A stretch of 64,000 bases of DNA from Luteimonas huabeiensis HB2. GTDB taxonomy: Bacteria > Pseudomonadota > Gammaproteobacteria > Xanthomonadales > Xanthomonadaceae. Both the position numbers and the translations under genes were made by a program. Under the pieces are notes generated by a model. It ran no database searches, had not been told where the DNA came from, and was given only the letters and a program-made list of their open reading frames with translations. Below, in pieces: positions 32,075-41,045 of the stretch (its first letter is position 1; every line of letters starts with the position of its first letter). Location: assembly GCF_000559025.1 (NCBI RefSeq), contig NZ_JAAN01000043.1:58317-122316 (forward strand). Reading direction: 5' to 3'.

Positions 32075-32980
32075 ATGTTCTTCCGCAACCTGACCCTGTT
32101 CCGTTTTCCCGTCTCGCTCGACATCGACCACCTGGACGAAGGCCTCGCCGAGGCCGCGCTCAAGCCCGTCGGCCCGCTGGAGCTGTCCTCGCGCGGCTTC
32201 GTTTCTCCCTTCGGCCGCGATGCCGAGGCGCTCTCCCACCGCATCGAGGACGCGCTGTGGCTGACCGTGGGCGGCGAGGACCGCCTGCTGCCCGGCGCGG
32301 TGGTCAACGACATGCTCGCGCGCAGGATCGAGGAACTGGAGGCCCGCGAGGGGCGCAAGCCCGGCGGCCGCAAGCGCAAGCAGCTCAAGGACGACCTGAT
32401 CCACGAGCTGCTGCCGCGCGCCTTCGTCAAGCCGTCGCGCACCGATGCGCTGGTGGATCTGAAGCTCGGCGTGTGCGCGGTGGACACCTCCAGCCGCAAG
32501 ACCGGCGAGAACGTGGTCTCCGAGATCCGCCGCGCGCTGGGCAGCTTCCCCGCGCTGCCGCTCAACGCCGAGGTCGCGCCGCGCTCGGTGCTGACCGGCT
32601 GGATCGCCGGCGAGGCGCTGCCGGAGGGACTCTCGCTGGGCGAGGAGTGCGAGCTGAAGGACCCGGCCGACAACGGCGCGATCGTGAAGTGCCAGCGCCA
32701 GGATCTGCAGTCCGACGAGATCGCGCGGCACCTGGAGTCCGGCAAGCAGGTCACCAAGCTCGCCCTGGTGCTCGACGACCACGTGTCCTTCGTGCTCGGC
32801 GAGGATCTGGTGGTGCGCAAGTTCAAGCTGCTCGACGGCGCGGTCGATCAGCTGGAGCAGACCGAGGCCGACGACATCCGCGCCGAGCTGGACGCGCGCT
32901 TCGCGCTGATGAGCGGCGAGTTCCGGCGCCTGTTCGCGGTGCTGGAGCCGGCGTTCAAGTTCAGCCGCGCCGAAGCCTGA
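32075..32980 (+). CDS. rdgC: Recombination-associated protein RdgC
   Basis: 301 aa, the expected size. The N-terminus MFFRNLTLFRF is the family hallmark. GFVSPFGRD, DELLPGAVVN-like (EDRLLPGAVVNDML), KDDLIHELLPRAF and the C-terminal MSGEFRRLFAVL also match. RdgC forms a ring-shaped dimer around DNA and limits RecA loading; in some bacteria it affects pilin variation. It is 64 bp after ttcA and 15 bp before the metallopeptidase gene, so the three may be one transcript. Confidence 0.95.
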   Translation: MFFRNLTLFRFPVSLDIDHLDEGLAEAALKPVGPLELSSRGFVSPFGRDAEALSHRIEDALWLTVGGEDRLLPGAVVNDMLARRIEELEAREGRKPGGRKRKQLKDDLIHELLPRAFVKPSRTDALVDLKLGVCAVDTSSRKTGENVVSEIRRALGSFPALPLNAEVAPRSVLTGWIAGEALPEGLSLGEECELKDPADNGAIVKCQRQDLQSDEIARHLESGKQVTKLALVLDDHVSFVLGEDLVVRKFKLLDGAVDQLEQTEADDIRAELDARFALMSGEFRRLFAVLEPAFKFSRAEA

Positions 32981-32995
32981 CCCCGGCCGCCGCCC

Positions 32996-33784
32996 ATGCC
33001 CCCGACCCTGCGCCGCCTGCTCGCGCCGCGCACGCCGCCGCCGGCGCTCGCGCGCGACACGGTGCCCCTCGACCTCGGCGACGGCCGCGTCATCGACGTG
33101 CTGCGCGTGCGCGACCCGCGCGCCAAGCGCATGCGCCTGTCGGTGGCCGAGCGCGGGCCGCGGCTGACCCTGCCGCCCGGCGCCAGCGACGCCGCGGGCG
33201 CGCGCTTCCTGCACGAGCACCGCGACTGGCTGGCCGCGCAGCTGGCGGCGCAGCGCGGCGAAGGCATCGCGCCGCTGCGGCCCGGCGAGACCGCGCGCCT
33301 GCCGCTGCGCGGCGCCCTGCGGCCGTTGCACTGGTGCGAGGGCCGCTACGCGCGCCTGTCCGCCGACGGCGACGCGTTGCGCTTCGCGGTGCCCGCGCGC
33401 GCCGGCGCCGCCGCGCTGCGGCGCGCGCTGCGCGACTTCTACGAGGCCGAGGCCCGCGCCGACGTCGGCCGCTGGCTGCCGCGCTACCTGCCGGGGCTGC
33501 CGCGCGCGCCGGCGCGCATCCGTATCCGCCCGATGTCCTCGCAGTGGGGGTCGCTGGCCTGCAACGGCACCCTCGCGCTGGACCTGGCGCTGGTGCTGGG
33601 CCGCCCGGCGGCGTTCGAGTACGTGCTGGTGCACGAGCTGTGCCACCTGATCCATGCCGACCATTCGCGCGCGTTCTGGCGCGAGGTGGAGGCGCGCTGC
33701 CCGGACTGGCGCGATGCGCGCGACTACTTCCACGACGAAGGCCGCCGGCTGAAGGCCGCGCTGCACGTGCTGCTGTCGGATTGA
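32996..33784 (+). CDS. YgjP-like zinc metallopeptidase (M48/DUF45 family)
   Basis: 262 aa. VLVHELCHLIHADHSRAFW holds the zincin motif HExxH (H213, E214, H217) and the third His about six residues later. An R-x-x-SQWGSLACNGTLAL block (about 178-194, 'M.s.WGSc...g.i.ln') precedes it. The N-terminal part (RAKRMRLSVAERGPRLTLPPGA, then ARFLHEHRDWLAAQL) is the usual YgjP beta/alpha lead-in. Protease activity on a defined substrate is not established for the family. Confidence 0.9.
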   Translation: MPPTLRRLLAPRTPPPALARDTVPLDLGDGRVIDVLRVRDPRAKRMRLSVAERGPRLTLPPGASDAAGARFLHEHRDWLAAQLAAQRGEGIAPLRPGETARLPLRGALRPLHWCEGRYARLSADGDALRFAVPARAGAAALRRALRDFYEAEARADVGRWLPRYLPGLPRAPARIRIRPMSSQWGSLACNGTLALDLALVLGRPAAFEYVLVHELCHLIHADHSRAFWREVEARCPDWRDARDYFHDEGRRLKAALHVLLSD

Positions 33785-33809
33785 GCGCGGCCGGCGCCGC
33801 GCCGCGGGC

Positions 33810-34658
33810 TCAGGACGCGCGGAGGAAGAAGTCCCCGATCGCGGCGGCGACGGCGGCCGGATCCTCCATGTGCAGATGATGCCCGCCGGGCAGCACCGCC
33901 AGTTCGCCCCGCGGCAGCAGGCCGGCGCGGCGGCTGCGCTCGGGCTCGGGCAGGTAGGGCTGCGGCGGGTCGGCGTAGATCACCCGGGTCGGGCAGCCGA
34001 TGCCGGCGACGAGGTCGTCGACCTGGGCGTCGGTCATGCGGGTCGGGGTGGGCACGGTCAGCCGCGGGTCGCTGCTCCAGGCCACGCCGCCGGGCACCGC
34101 CGTCAGGCCGCGCTCCACCAGCAGCCGCGCCGACGCCTCGGACAGGCCGTTGGCCTGCATGCGCGCGCGCACCGCCGGCTCCGCATCGGCGAACACGCGC
34201 AGCCGCTTGCCGCCGAGCGCGCGCCGGGCGGCGACCGATTCGCGCAGCCGCGCGGCGGTCCGGGCCGGGTCCTCCGGCAGCGCGCCCAGGGCTTCGATGA
34301 CGACCAGCCGCTCGACGCGCTGCGGGCAGCCGGCCGCGACCAGGCTGGCGATGCCCGCGCCCATCGAGTGTCCGAGCAGGCCGAAGCGCTCCCAGCCCAG
34401 CGCATCGGCGATGTCGAGCACGTCGTGCACGGCGCCGGCGAAGGTGTACTCCACGCCCGCCGGCAGGTGGCCGCTGCGGCCGTGGCCGGGCAGGTCGGGG
34501 GCGACCAGATCCACCTCGGCCAGGTACGGCGCCAGCGGCAGGAAGCTGGCGGCGTTGTCGAGCCAGCCGTGCAGCGCCAGCACCCGCGGGCCGCCCGCGC
34601 GGCCGCCGCGCAGGCCGCGGATCGCGACCGCGGGGATCTCGAGCGAGAACGCCTTCAT
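33810..34658 (-). CDS. Alpha/beta hydrolase
   Basis: 282 aa. [14 protein letters not shown] is the oxyanion-hole region, and [14 protein letters not shown] the strand 4 motif. [13 protein letters not shown] is the nucleophile elbow. [16 protein letters not shown] is the acid region, and [10 protein letters not shown] gives the catalytic His. Sequence style resembles epoxide-hydrolase/serine-hydrolase-like proteins of Xanthomonas; substrate unknown. Its start overlaps the hemH stop by 4 bp, so it is translated with ferrochelatase. Confidence 0.85.
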   Translation of the reverse strand: MKAFSLEIPAVAIRGLRGGRAGGPRVLALHGWLDNAASFLPLAPYLAEVDLVAPDLPGHGRSGHLPAGVEYTFAGAVHDVLDIADALGWERFGLLGHSMGAGIASLVAAGCPQRVERLVVIEALGALPEDPARTAARLRESVAARRALGGKRLRVFADAEPAVRARMQANGLSEASARLLVERGLTAVPGGVAWSSDPRLTVPTPTRMTDAQVDDLVAGIGCPTRVIYADPPQPYLPEPERSRRAGLLPRGELAVLPGGHHLHMEDPAAVAAAIGDFFLRAS

Positions 34659-35686
34659 CGCCCGGGCGCCCAGGCGGCCAGCTCGCGCGAGGCCAGCGCC
34701 GCCAGCGCGCGCGCGTGCGCGGGCCCGTCGTTGAGGCAGGGGATGTAGCGCAGCGACTGGCCGCCGTGCTCGCGGAACAGCTCGGCGTTCTGCAGCGCGA
34801 TCTCCTCCAGCGTTTCCAGGCAATCGACCGCGAAGCCGGGGCAGACCACGTCCACCCGCTTCACCCCCTGGTCGCCCAGCGCGCGCAAGGTGGCGTCGGT
34901 ATAGGGCTGCAACCAGCGCTCCTTGCCGAAGCGCGACTGGAAGGTCATCAGGATCTCGTCCGCGCCCAGGCCCAGCGCGCGCGCGATCGCGTCGGTGCTG
35001 GCGCGGCACTGCCGCTGGTAGGGGTCGCCGGCATCGACGACCCGCTGCGGGATGCCGTGGAAGGAAAACAGCAGGCGCTCGCCGCGCCCGCCCTCGGCCC
35101 AGGCCGCGCGGATCGAGTCCGCCACCGCGGCCACCCACGCCGGCTCCAGGTGGTAGTCCTGCACCACGCGCACGCCGTCGCCGGCGCGCCGGGCCACGTC
35201 GTCGACCGAGGCGGTGGTGGTGGTGGAGTACTGCGGGTACAGCGGCAGCACCAGGATCCGGCGCGCGCCCTCCGCGCGCAGGCGCGCCAGCGCCTGCGCC
35301 AGCCCGGGACGGCCGTAGCGCATGGCGTGTTCGACCCGCACGCCGGGCAGCAGCGGCGCCATCGCTTCGGCCAGGCCGCGCGTGTACACCAGCAGCGGCG
35401 AGCCACCCTCCATCCAGATGCCGCGGTACAGGCCGGCCACGCGCTTGACGCGCAGCGGCAGCACCGCCAGGCGCAGGATCGGCTGCCACAGCAGCGGCGG
35501 CAGCGAGACCACGCGGCGGTCGGACAGGAATTCGCGCAGGTAGCGCCGCACCGCTTCGGGCGTCGGCGCGTCGGGGGTCCCCAGGTTGACCACCAGGACC
35601 GCATCGTGCGCGGCGGCGGGCGTGGAGCGGGCGGGATCGATCGGGTTCGCCGTCGCGGGCGGATGAACTGGCTGCGGCATCGGCAT
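34655..35686 (-). CDS. hemH: Ferrochelatase
   Basis: 343 aa. Recognised by [57 protein letters not shown] (metal-binding His), [20 protein letters not shown] and [20 protein letters not shown]. It inserts Fe2+ into protoporphyrin IX, the last step of heme synthesis, at the cytoplasmic membrane face. Residues ~1-24 before the conserved core are Pro/Ala-rich and less certain. It overlaps the downstream hydrolase gene by 4 bp. Confidence 0.95.
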   Translation of the reverse strand: MPMPQPVHPPATANPIDPARSTPAAAHDAVLVVNLGTPDAPTPEAVRRYLREFLSDRRVVSLPPLLWQPILRLAVLPLRVKRVAGLYRGIWMEGGSPLLVYTRGLAEAMAPLLPGVRVEHAMRYGRPGLAQALARLRAEGARRILVLPLYPQYSTTTTASVDDVARRAGDGVRVVQDYHLEPAWVAAVADSIRAAWAEGGRGERLLFSFHGIPQRVVDAGDPYQRQCRASTDAIARALGLGADEILMTFQSRFGKERWLQPYTDATLRALGDQGVKRVDVVCPGFAVDCLETLEEIALQNAELFREHGGQSLRYIPCLNDGPAHARALAALASRELAAWAPGR

Positions 35687-35870
35687 AGGATGACAGCAAT
35701 TCGCGCGCTTGCGGCTTCGCGGCCGGGCGCGCCGGGGCCGGATGCCCCGGCCGTCCTCGCGGCGTTCGCGCGTGTCGCGTCGCGAAAAACTCAGACCCGA
35801 TTCATTCCCGCGTGCCTAGCCTGCGCCCGGTGCCGCCCGCGCCGCGCCGACATCCCTTCCCGGAGTTCCC

Positions 35871-36764
35871 ATGCCCCAGTCCCGCCGCGTCTTCCGTCCG
35901 CTGCTCGCCTCCGCCCTGGCGCTGTCGCTCGCCGCCGGCGCCGTCCATGCCGGCCCGCGGGAGGACGAACGCGCGCGCAACGCGGTGCGCGTGCTCACCG
36001 AGGTGCAGGAGATCCCCGAGAGCGCGATTCCCGACAAGCTGCTCGACGAGGCGCGCGCGATCGTGGTGGTGCCCGACACCATCAAGGCGGGGCTGATCAT
36101 CGGCGGCCGCCGCGGCCACGGCGTGATGGCGGTGAAGTCGCCCGACGGCACCTGGTCGCAGCCGGCGTTCGTGACCCTGACCGGCGGCAGCATCGGCTTC
36201 CAGGCCGGCGTGCAGTCGGCCGACGTGGTGCTGGTGTTCCGCAACGACCGCAGCCTGGACAGCATCGTCAACGGCAAGCTGACGCTGGGCGCGGACGCGG
36301 GCGTGGCGGCCGGCCCGATGGGCCGCAACGCCGCCACCGCCACCGACGGCCAGCTCAAGGCCGAGATCTGGTCCTGGTCGCGCGCGCGCGGCCTGTTCGC
36401 CGGCGTCGCCCTGGACGGCGCGGTGCTGTCGATCGACGACGACGCCAACCAGGCGGTCTACGGCCCCGGCACCACGCCGCGGATGATCTTCGAGCGCCGC
36501 ACCCAGGGGCAGCCGTCCGCGGCGGTGGTGGACTTCCGCGACCGCCTGGAAGAGGCGACCGCCATCGCCCGCGCCAACCGCGGCACCGACGCCCGCGGCG
36601 CGGCGACCGCCCCGGCCGCGCAGCCGGCGCTGCCGCCGCCGCCCGAGGCCGGCAGCGCGCAGGCGATGCCGCTGGGCCCGGCCGGCGCCGAGCCGGTGCC
36701 GTCGGCCTTCGAGCCGGTGCGCGAAGGCGAAATCCGCAGCGAGCCGCTCGACGGCAACCCCTGA
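35871..36764 (+). CDS. Secreted SYLF/Ysc84-domain lipid-binding protein
   Basis: 297 aa. A signal peptide ends AVHA|GP. The SYLF core spans ~40-225: [67 protein letters not shown] and [19 protein letters not shown] ([18 protein letters not shown]). SYLF domains bind phosphoinositides or other lipids in eukaryotes; bacterial periplasmic versions are of unknown role. The C-terminal ~70 residues are Ala/Pro-rich and probably disordered. Confidence 0.88.
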   Translation: MPQSRRVFRPLLASALALSLAAGAVHAGPREDERARNAVRVLTEVQEIPESAIPDKLLDEARAIVVVPDTIKAGLIIGGRRGHGVMAVKSPDGTWSQPAFVTLTGGSIGFQAGVQSADVVLVFRNDRSLDSIVNGKLTLGADAGVAAGPMGRNAATATDGQLKAEIWSWSRARGLFAGVALDGAVLSIDDDANQAVYGPGTTPRMIFERRTQGQPSAAVVDFRDRLEEATAIARANRGTDARGAATAPAAQPALPPPPEAGSAQAMPLGPAGAEPVPSAFEPVREGEIRSEPLDGNP

Positions 36765-36841
36765 ACGGGCACCGCCGCGCCCGCGCGTGGCCGCGCCAGC
36801 TGCGCTATCCTGCGGGTCTTCCCGCATCCTCCGAGCGCGTC

Positions 36842-37075
36842 ATGGGTAGTATGAGCATCTGGCACTGGATCATCGTCGCGGTGGTCGTGCTGCTGGTCTT
36901 CGGCACCAAGAAGCTGCGCGGCGCCGGGCGCGATCTGGGCGAGGCGATCAAGGGCTTCAAGGAAGGCATGCGCGACGAGGACAAGCCGGCCGCGCAGATC
37001 GAGCAGCGCCCCCGGGCCGACGCCAGCACCCAGGCCGAGCGCGAGCCCAGCAAGCACGACGACGCCGCGCGCTGA
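36842..37075 (+). CDS. tatA: Twin-arginine translocase subunit TatA
   Basis: 77 aa from the ATG at 36842 (homologues start MGSxSIWHW; a second ATG is three codons later). One TM helix ([16 protein letters not shown]) with the conserved FGTKKLR turn, then an amphipathic helix ([15 protein letters not shown]) and a charged tail. TatA oligomers form the passage for folded proteins. First of tatABC, 30 bp before tatB. Confidence 0.96.
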   Translation: MGSMSIWHWIIVAVVVLLVFGTKKLRGAGRDLGEAIKGFKEGMRDEDKPAAQIEQRPRADASTQAEREPSKHDDAAR

Positions 37076-37105
37076 CGCGCCGGCCGGCGCGGGCGGTCCG
37101 TCTCC

Positions 37106-37501
37106 ATGTTCGACCTCAGCTTCGCCGAAATCGTGGTGATCGCGGTCGTGGCGCTGGTGGTGCTCGGGCCCGAGCGCCTGCCCAAGGCCGCGCGCTTCGC
37201 CGGGCTGTGGGTGCGCCGCGCGCGCGCGCAGTGGCAGTCGGTGCGCTCGGAGCTGGAGCGCGAGCTGGCGGCCGAGGAGCTCAAGCGCAACATCGACCAG
37301 GCCCGCAGCGGCATGCGCGGCTTCGACGAGACCGCGCGCCAGGAGGCGACGCGGCTGCGCGAGGATCTGCGCGATACCGTCGCCGGCGACCGCGCGCCGG
37401 CCGCCGCCGACCAGGAACCCGCCGCGCCCTCCGCGCCGTCCGAGGCCGCGACGACGCCCACCGACCGCAGCGACGCGCCCGCCGATGCACCGCGACGCTG
37501 A
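37106..37501 (+). CDS. tatB: Twin-arginine translocase subunit TatB
   Basis: 131 aa. MFDLSFAEIVVIAVVALVVLGPERLPKAAR is the TM helix plus conserved E8 and the LGPERLP hinge. A long amphipathic helix (RRARAQWQSVRSELERELAAEEL) and an Ala/Pro-rich acidic tail follow. TatB with TatC forms the signal-peptide receptor. Its last 17 bp overlap tatC in another frame. Confidence 0.95.
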   Translation: MFDLSFAEIVVIAVVALVVLGPERLPKAARFAGLWVRRARAQWQSVRSELERELAAEELKRNIDQARSGMRGFDETARQEATRLREDLRDTVAGDRAPAAADQEPAAPSAPSEAATTPTDRSDAPADAPRR

Positions 37502-38240
37502 ATCCGATCTCGACAGCAGCCTGCTCGACCACCTGATCGAGCTGCGCGCGCGCCTGCTGCGCGGGCTGGCCGGGCTGATGGCGGTGTTCCTGTGCCTGCT
37601 GCCGTTCGCGCGCCGGCTGTACGCATGGCTGGCGCAGCCGCTGGTGGACAAGCTGCCGGAGGGCTCCAACCTGATCGCGGTGGAGGTCGCCTCGCCGTTC
37701 TTCGCACCGGTGAAGCTGGCCTTCTTCGTCGCCCTGTTCGCGGCGATGCCGTGGCTGCTCTACCAGCTGTGGGCCTTCGTGGCGCCCGGGCTGTACCGGC
37801 GCGAGAAGCGGCTGGCGATGCCGCTGCTGGTCTCGGCGCTGACGCTGTTCTACGCCGGCTGCGCGTTCGCCTACTTCCTGGTGCTGCCGGTGGTGTTCGG
37901 CTTCCTCACCTCGGTCACCCCCGAGGGCGTGGCGATGATGACCGACATCCACGCCTACCTGGACTTCGTGCTGGTGATCTTTCTCGCCTTCGGCCTGAGC
38001 TTCGAGCTGCCGGTGGCGATGGTGATCCTGGTGCTGCTGGGCTGGGTGACGCCGGAGCAGCTGCGCGAGTCGCGCGGCTACGCGATCGTCGGCGTGTTCG
38101 TGCTGGCCGCGGTGGTCACCCCGCCCGACGTGATCTCGCAGCTGATGCTGGCGATCCCGATGTGCCTGCTCTACGAGGCCGGGATCGTGGCCGCGCGGAT
38201 GCTGGCCCCGCGCCAGGACCGGATCGCGGAAGAGCCGTAG
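37485..38240 (+). CDS. tatC: Twin-arginine translocase subunit TatC
   Basis: 251 aa with six TM segments. Family motifs: LLDHLIELRARLLR (N-terminal HLxELRxR signal-peptide contact), PFFAPVKLAFFVALFAAMPWLLYQLWAFVAPGLYRREKR, FLTSVTPEGVAMMTDIHAYLDFV and FGLSFELPVAMVILVLLG. Core receptor of the Tat pathway. The start lies inside the end of tatB, ensuring coupled synthesis. Secreted or Tat-dependent substrates in the window cannot be identified for certain. Confidence 0.96.
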   Translation: MHRDAESDLDSSLLDHLIELRARLLRGLAGLMAVFLCLLPFARRLYAWLAQPLVDKLPEGSNLIAVEVASPFFAPVKLAFFVALFAAMPWLLYQLWAFVAPGLYRREKRLAMPLLVSALTLFYAGCAFAYFLVLPVVFGFLTSVTPEGVAMMTDIHAYLDFVLVIFLAFGLSFELPVAMVILVLLGWVTPEQLRESRGYAIVGVFVLAAVVTPPDVISQLMLAIPMCLLYEAGIVAARMLAPRQDRIAEEP

Positions 38241-38360
38241 GGCCGATGGACGCCGATGGCGCGCCTCGCACCGCCCATGCGGGCGAGCACGGCGACGCGC
38301 ATGTCGATACGCAGCGACGAAGCGCCGTCGCCGCCTGCGGGCGCCATGCTGTCTACCGCT

Positions 38361-38600
38361 GCCTCGCAAGCGGGGAGCATTCCGTCTTTCCCTTCCCCCG
38401 CAAGCGGGGAGCATCCTGTTTTTTTCCTTCCCCCGCAAGCGGGGGAAGGTGCCGAAGGCGGATGGGGGGCACGCCGCAGGCGTGCGTACGTACCCTCATC
38501 CGGCGCTGCGCGCCACCTTCTCCCGCTTGCGGGAGAAGGAACAGGATGCACCCGCTCGTGGAGAAGGGGCCGTTTCGGCGGTGCAGGTCGAATGTCGATA
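38361..38600. repeat. Palindromic repeat element (copy 4) filling the tatC-RDD gap
   Basis: The 432-bp gap 38241-38672 has no gene. It contains at least three hairpins (CCTCGCAAGCGGGG, CCCGCAAGCGGGG, CTTCTCCCGCTTGCGGGAGAAG), linkers GGTGCCGAAGGCGGATGGGG and CCCTCATCCGGCGCTGCG, and the right-end module TTTCGGCGGTGCAGGTCGAA followed by TGTCGATA, shared with copies 1 and 6. It separates tatABC from the next gene. Confidence 0.75.
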
Positions 38601-38672
38601 TGCCTAGGGCCGCGCGGTGCGGGCGCAGGACGCGCGGAGGCGTGCGGTACCCATCGCACGGGGAGCGGACGC

Positions 38673-39338
38673 ATGGCTGAGCGACAGGTCTCGCTGCCGC
38701 GGCGCTATGCCGCGTGGTCGCTGGACGCGGCGATGGTCGCGCTGCCGTTGCTGGCCGCGCTGCGCGGCGCGCTGCGGCCGCGCTGGCAGGCGCTCGGACC
38801 CGCGCTGGAGGCGCTGATCGATGCGGTGCTGCGCGCGCTGCTGCAGGCGGCGCCGGGCCTGCCTTCCCCGGCCGCGCTGGCCGCGGACCCGGCGGTGGCC
38901 GCGTTCGTCTCGGCGCTGGGCGCGGCGCTGGTGCCGACGATGGTCGTGTTCGCCTGCGCGATGGGCGCGTGGGGCGCGGGCTTCGAGGCCTGGCGCGGGG
39001 CCACGCCGGGCAAGCGCGCACTGGGCCTGCGGGTGGCCGATGCGCGCGGCGGGCCGCTGGCGGGCTGGCGCCACCCACTGCGGCAGGTCGCCGGGCTGGC
39101 CTCGTGGCTGACGCTCAACCTGGGCCACCTGCTGGCCGCGCTGCCGCCGCGCCGGCAGGCGCTGCACGACCGCATCGCCGGCGCCCGCGTGGAGGGCGAG
39201 TCCGGTGCGCTGCCCGGCTGGGCGCGCGCCTGGCTGTGGCTGCAGGCGGCGCTGGCCTGCGCGGCGCTGGCCTGGCTGGCGATGCGGTTGCAGGCCGCGG
39301 TGGACGCTTCGCTGCTGCGGCTGCTCGGGCCGCCTTAG
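38673..39338 (+). CDS. RDD-family membrane protein
   Basis: 221 aa from the ATG at 38673 with GGGGAG upstream. It begins with PRRYAAWSLDAAMVALPLLA (the R..A...D of RDD domains) and has the conserved WRGATPGKRALGLRVADARGG and DRIAGARV segments. Hydrophobic segments lie at ~15-30, ~77-100, ~137-155 and ~180-205. RDD proteins are of mostly unknown function, some linked to Na+ transport. Stands alone after a repeat element. Confidence 0.82.
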   Translation: MAERQVSLPRRYAAWSLDAAMVALPLLAALRGALRPRWQALGPALEALIDAVLRALLQAAPGLPSPAALAADPAVAAFVSALGAALVPTMVVFACAMGAWGAGFEAWRGATPGKRALGLRVADARGGPLAGWRHPLRQVAGLASWLTLNLGHLLAALPPRRQALHDRIAGARVEGESGALPGWARAWLWLQAALACAALAWLAMRLQAAVDASLLRLLGPP

Positions 39339-39369
39339 GGCCTGCTACGCGGCGGTGTGCGCCGCGCGC

Positions 39370-40239
39370 CTAGAGCTCGATCCCCGCCGCCGTGGACTGC
39401 GCGGCGGGAACGCCGCCGGCCGGAGCCAGCACCTGCTGCCAGGCGGTGTACAGGGCGCCGACCACGACCGGCATCAGCACCGCGATCAGCACGATCTGCG
39501 CGATCCACGCGGCCAGCAGCATGCCGACGAACACCCCGAGCACCATCGACACCAGCTGCGAGGCCACGCCCATCAGCACCGCGACCAGCAGCAGCAGCAG
39601 GAAGAACACCACCATCGCCGGCAGGTTGCGCACGCAGGCGCGGAAGCTGCGGCCCATGGCGGCGAAGGCGGCGCGGCCCTCGAACATGATCTGCGGCGCG
39701 GCGACGAAGGTGTAGAAGTAGGTCACGACCGCCAGCGCCACCACGATCAGCGTCCACAGCAACAGCCGCCCGGCGGGCAGGCCGGCGAACAGGGCCGGGT
39801 CGGGGGTGGTCTGCGCCTGCGCCTGCTCCATGGCCGCCACCAGCGCCTGCAGCTGTTCCATCCCGATCATCATCACCAGCAGCAGCATGGCCACGATGCC
39901 GAACGCGATCTGCGGGACCACCAGGGCCACCAGCGACGCGGTGCGACCGCCGCGGAAGCCCTCCAGCAGGTGGGCCGGCGACGCGGCGCGGCCCTGATCG
40001 ACTTCGCGTACCGCGTGCACGAAGCCGCCCATCAGCACCGGCGTGGCCAGCACGATCAACAGTTGCAGGGCCACGACGAGCGCCGGCGACAGCGCCACGA
40101 ACAGCATCGGGATGGCGCTGATCAGGCCGAACGCCAGCCCGGTGGCGATCAGGCCGCCCGGCGCCTTGCGCAGCAGGCCGAAGCCCCCCAGCAGCCATTC
40201 CGCGCCTGCGCTTGCCGACACCTTGCGCACATCCGTCAT
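39370..40239 (-). CDS. BPSS1780-type polytopic membrane protein
   Basis: 289 aa with about seven hydrophobic segments and a central SFRACVRNLPAMVVFFLLLLL. The N-terminal KVSASAGAEWLLGGFGLLRKAPGGLI and the HLLEGFRGGRTASLVAL region fit the BPSS1780 family of proteobacterial membrane proteins, as I recall them. Function unknown. A GAGCGGGT site precedes the ATG. It overlaps the preceding amidotransferase gene by 4 bp and is last of a three-gene leftward operon. Confidence 0.78.
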   Translation of the reverse strand: MTDVRKVSASAGAEWLLGGFGLLRKAPGGLIATGLAFGLISAIPMLFVALSPALVVALQLLIVLATPVLMGGFVHAVREVDQGRAASPAHLLEGFRGGRTASLVALVVPQIAFGIVAMLLLVMMIGMEQLQALVAAMEQAQAQTTPDPALFAGLPAGRLLLWTLIVVALAVVTYFYTFVAAPQIMFEGRAAFAAMGRSFRACVRNLPAMVVFFLLLLLVAVLMGVASQLVSMVLGVFVGMLLAAWIAQIVLIAVLMPVVVGALYTAWQQVLAPAGGVPAAQSTAAGIEL

Positions 40240-41045
40240 ACCCGCTCCTCGATCGCATCCCGGCCGCTGCCGGTTTCCGGCGACAGTGTACGCGCGTAGC
40301 GCGCGAACCGGCGCAGCAGACGCCGCGCCTGCGGCGCCGCGCGCACCTGCGCGGCGAGCGCGCGCGGGTCCGTCCCTTCGTGCCGCAGCGCCTGCGCGCG
40401 CGCGCCGATGTAGCCGCGCATGTGGCCGGCCGAGAACTCCGGGTGGAACTGCACGCCCCAGGCATGCCGGCCCCAGCGGAAGGCGTGGTGGCCATCGTGA
40501 TCGGCGGCCGCCAGCAGCACCGCCCCGTCCGGCGCGCGCTGCACGGTCTGCAGGTGGGTGACCTGGGCGGCGAAGCGCACGGGCGCGGCCGCGAACAGCG
40601 GGTCGGCCGCGGCCGCCGGCAGGGCCCGCACCTCGACCGTGCCCATGCGCCGGCCGCGCGGGTTGTCGCCGACCTCGCCGCCCAGGGCGTGCGCCAGCAG
40701 CTGGTGGCCGTAGCAGATGCCGAACACCGGCACCCCGCGCTGCGCCGCCTCGCCCAGCCAGCCGGCGGCGCGCTCGCTCCAACCTTCGCGATCGCTGACC
40801 ATCGCCCCGGAGCCGGTCACCAGCACCCCGGCGTAGCCCCATGCGGGCGGCAGCGCCTCGCCGGCCTGGGCATCGACCACCGCGACCTCGTCGCGGCCGA
40901 GCCCGGCGGCGACGCGGATCCAGTGCGCGAAGCCGCCGTGGCGTCGCATCGAGGGCACCGGGCGGCCGGTCTGCAGGATCAGGAAGGGGCGGTCGTGCGG
41001 CATGGCGATGCGGGTCGCAGGGGAAGGCGGATCGGTCGGCGTCAT
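40236..41045 (-). CDS. Class I glutamine amidotransferase (GMP-synthase-like)
   Basis: 269 aa from the ATG at 41045, which overlaps the upstream stop (ATGA); an ATG at 41003 (14 codons later, MPHDRPF) is an equally plausible start. VFGICYGHQLLAHALGG carries the catalytic Cys, and GVQFHPEFS the His-x-Glu. ILQTGRPVPSMRRHGGFAHW at the N-terminus is typical of the GuaA-like stand-alone amidotransferases (YP2-type), thought to hydrolyse glutamine or gamma-glutamyl compounds. No synthetase partner is nearby. Confidence 0.85.
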   Translation of the reverse strand: MTPTDPPSPATRIAMPHDRPFLILQTGRPVPSMRRHGGFAHWIRVAAGLGRDEVAVVDAQAGEALPPAWGYAGVLVTGSGAMVSDREGWSERAAGWLGEAAQRGVPVFGICYGHQLLAHALGGEVGDNPRGRRMGTVEVRALPAAAADPLFAAAPVRFAAQVTHLQTVQRAPDGAVLLAAADHDGHHAFRWGRHAWGVQFHPEFSAGHMRGYIGARAQALRHEGTDPRALAAQVRAAPQARRLLRRFARYARTLSPETGSGRDAIEERV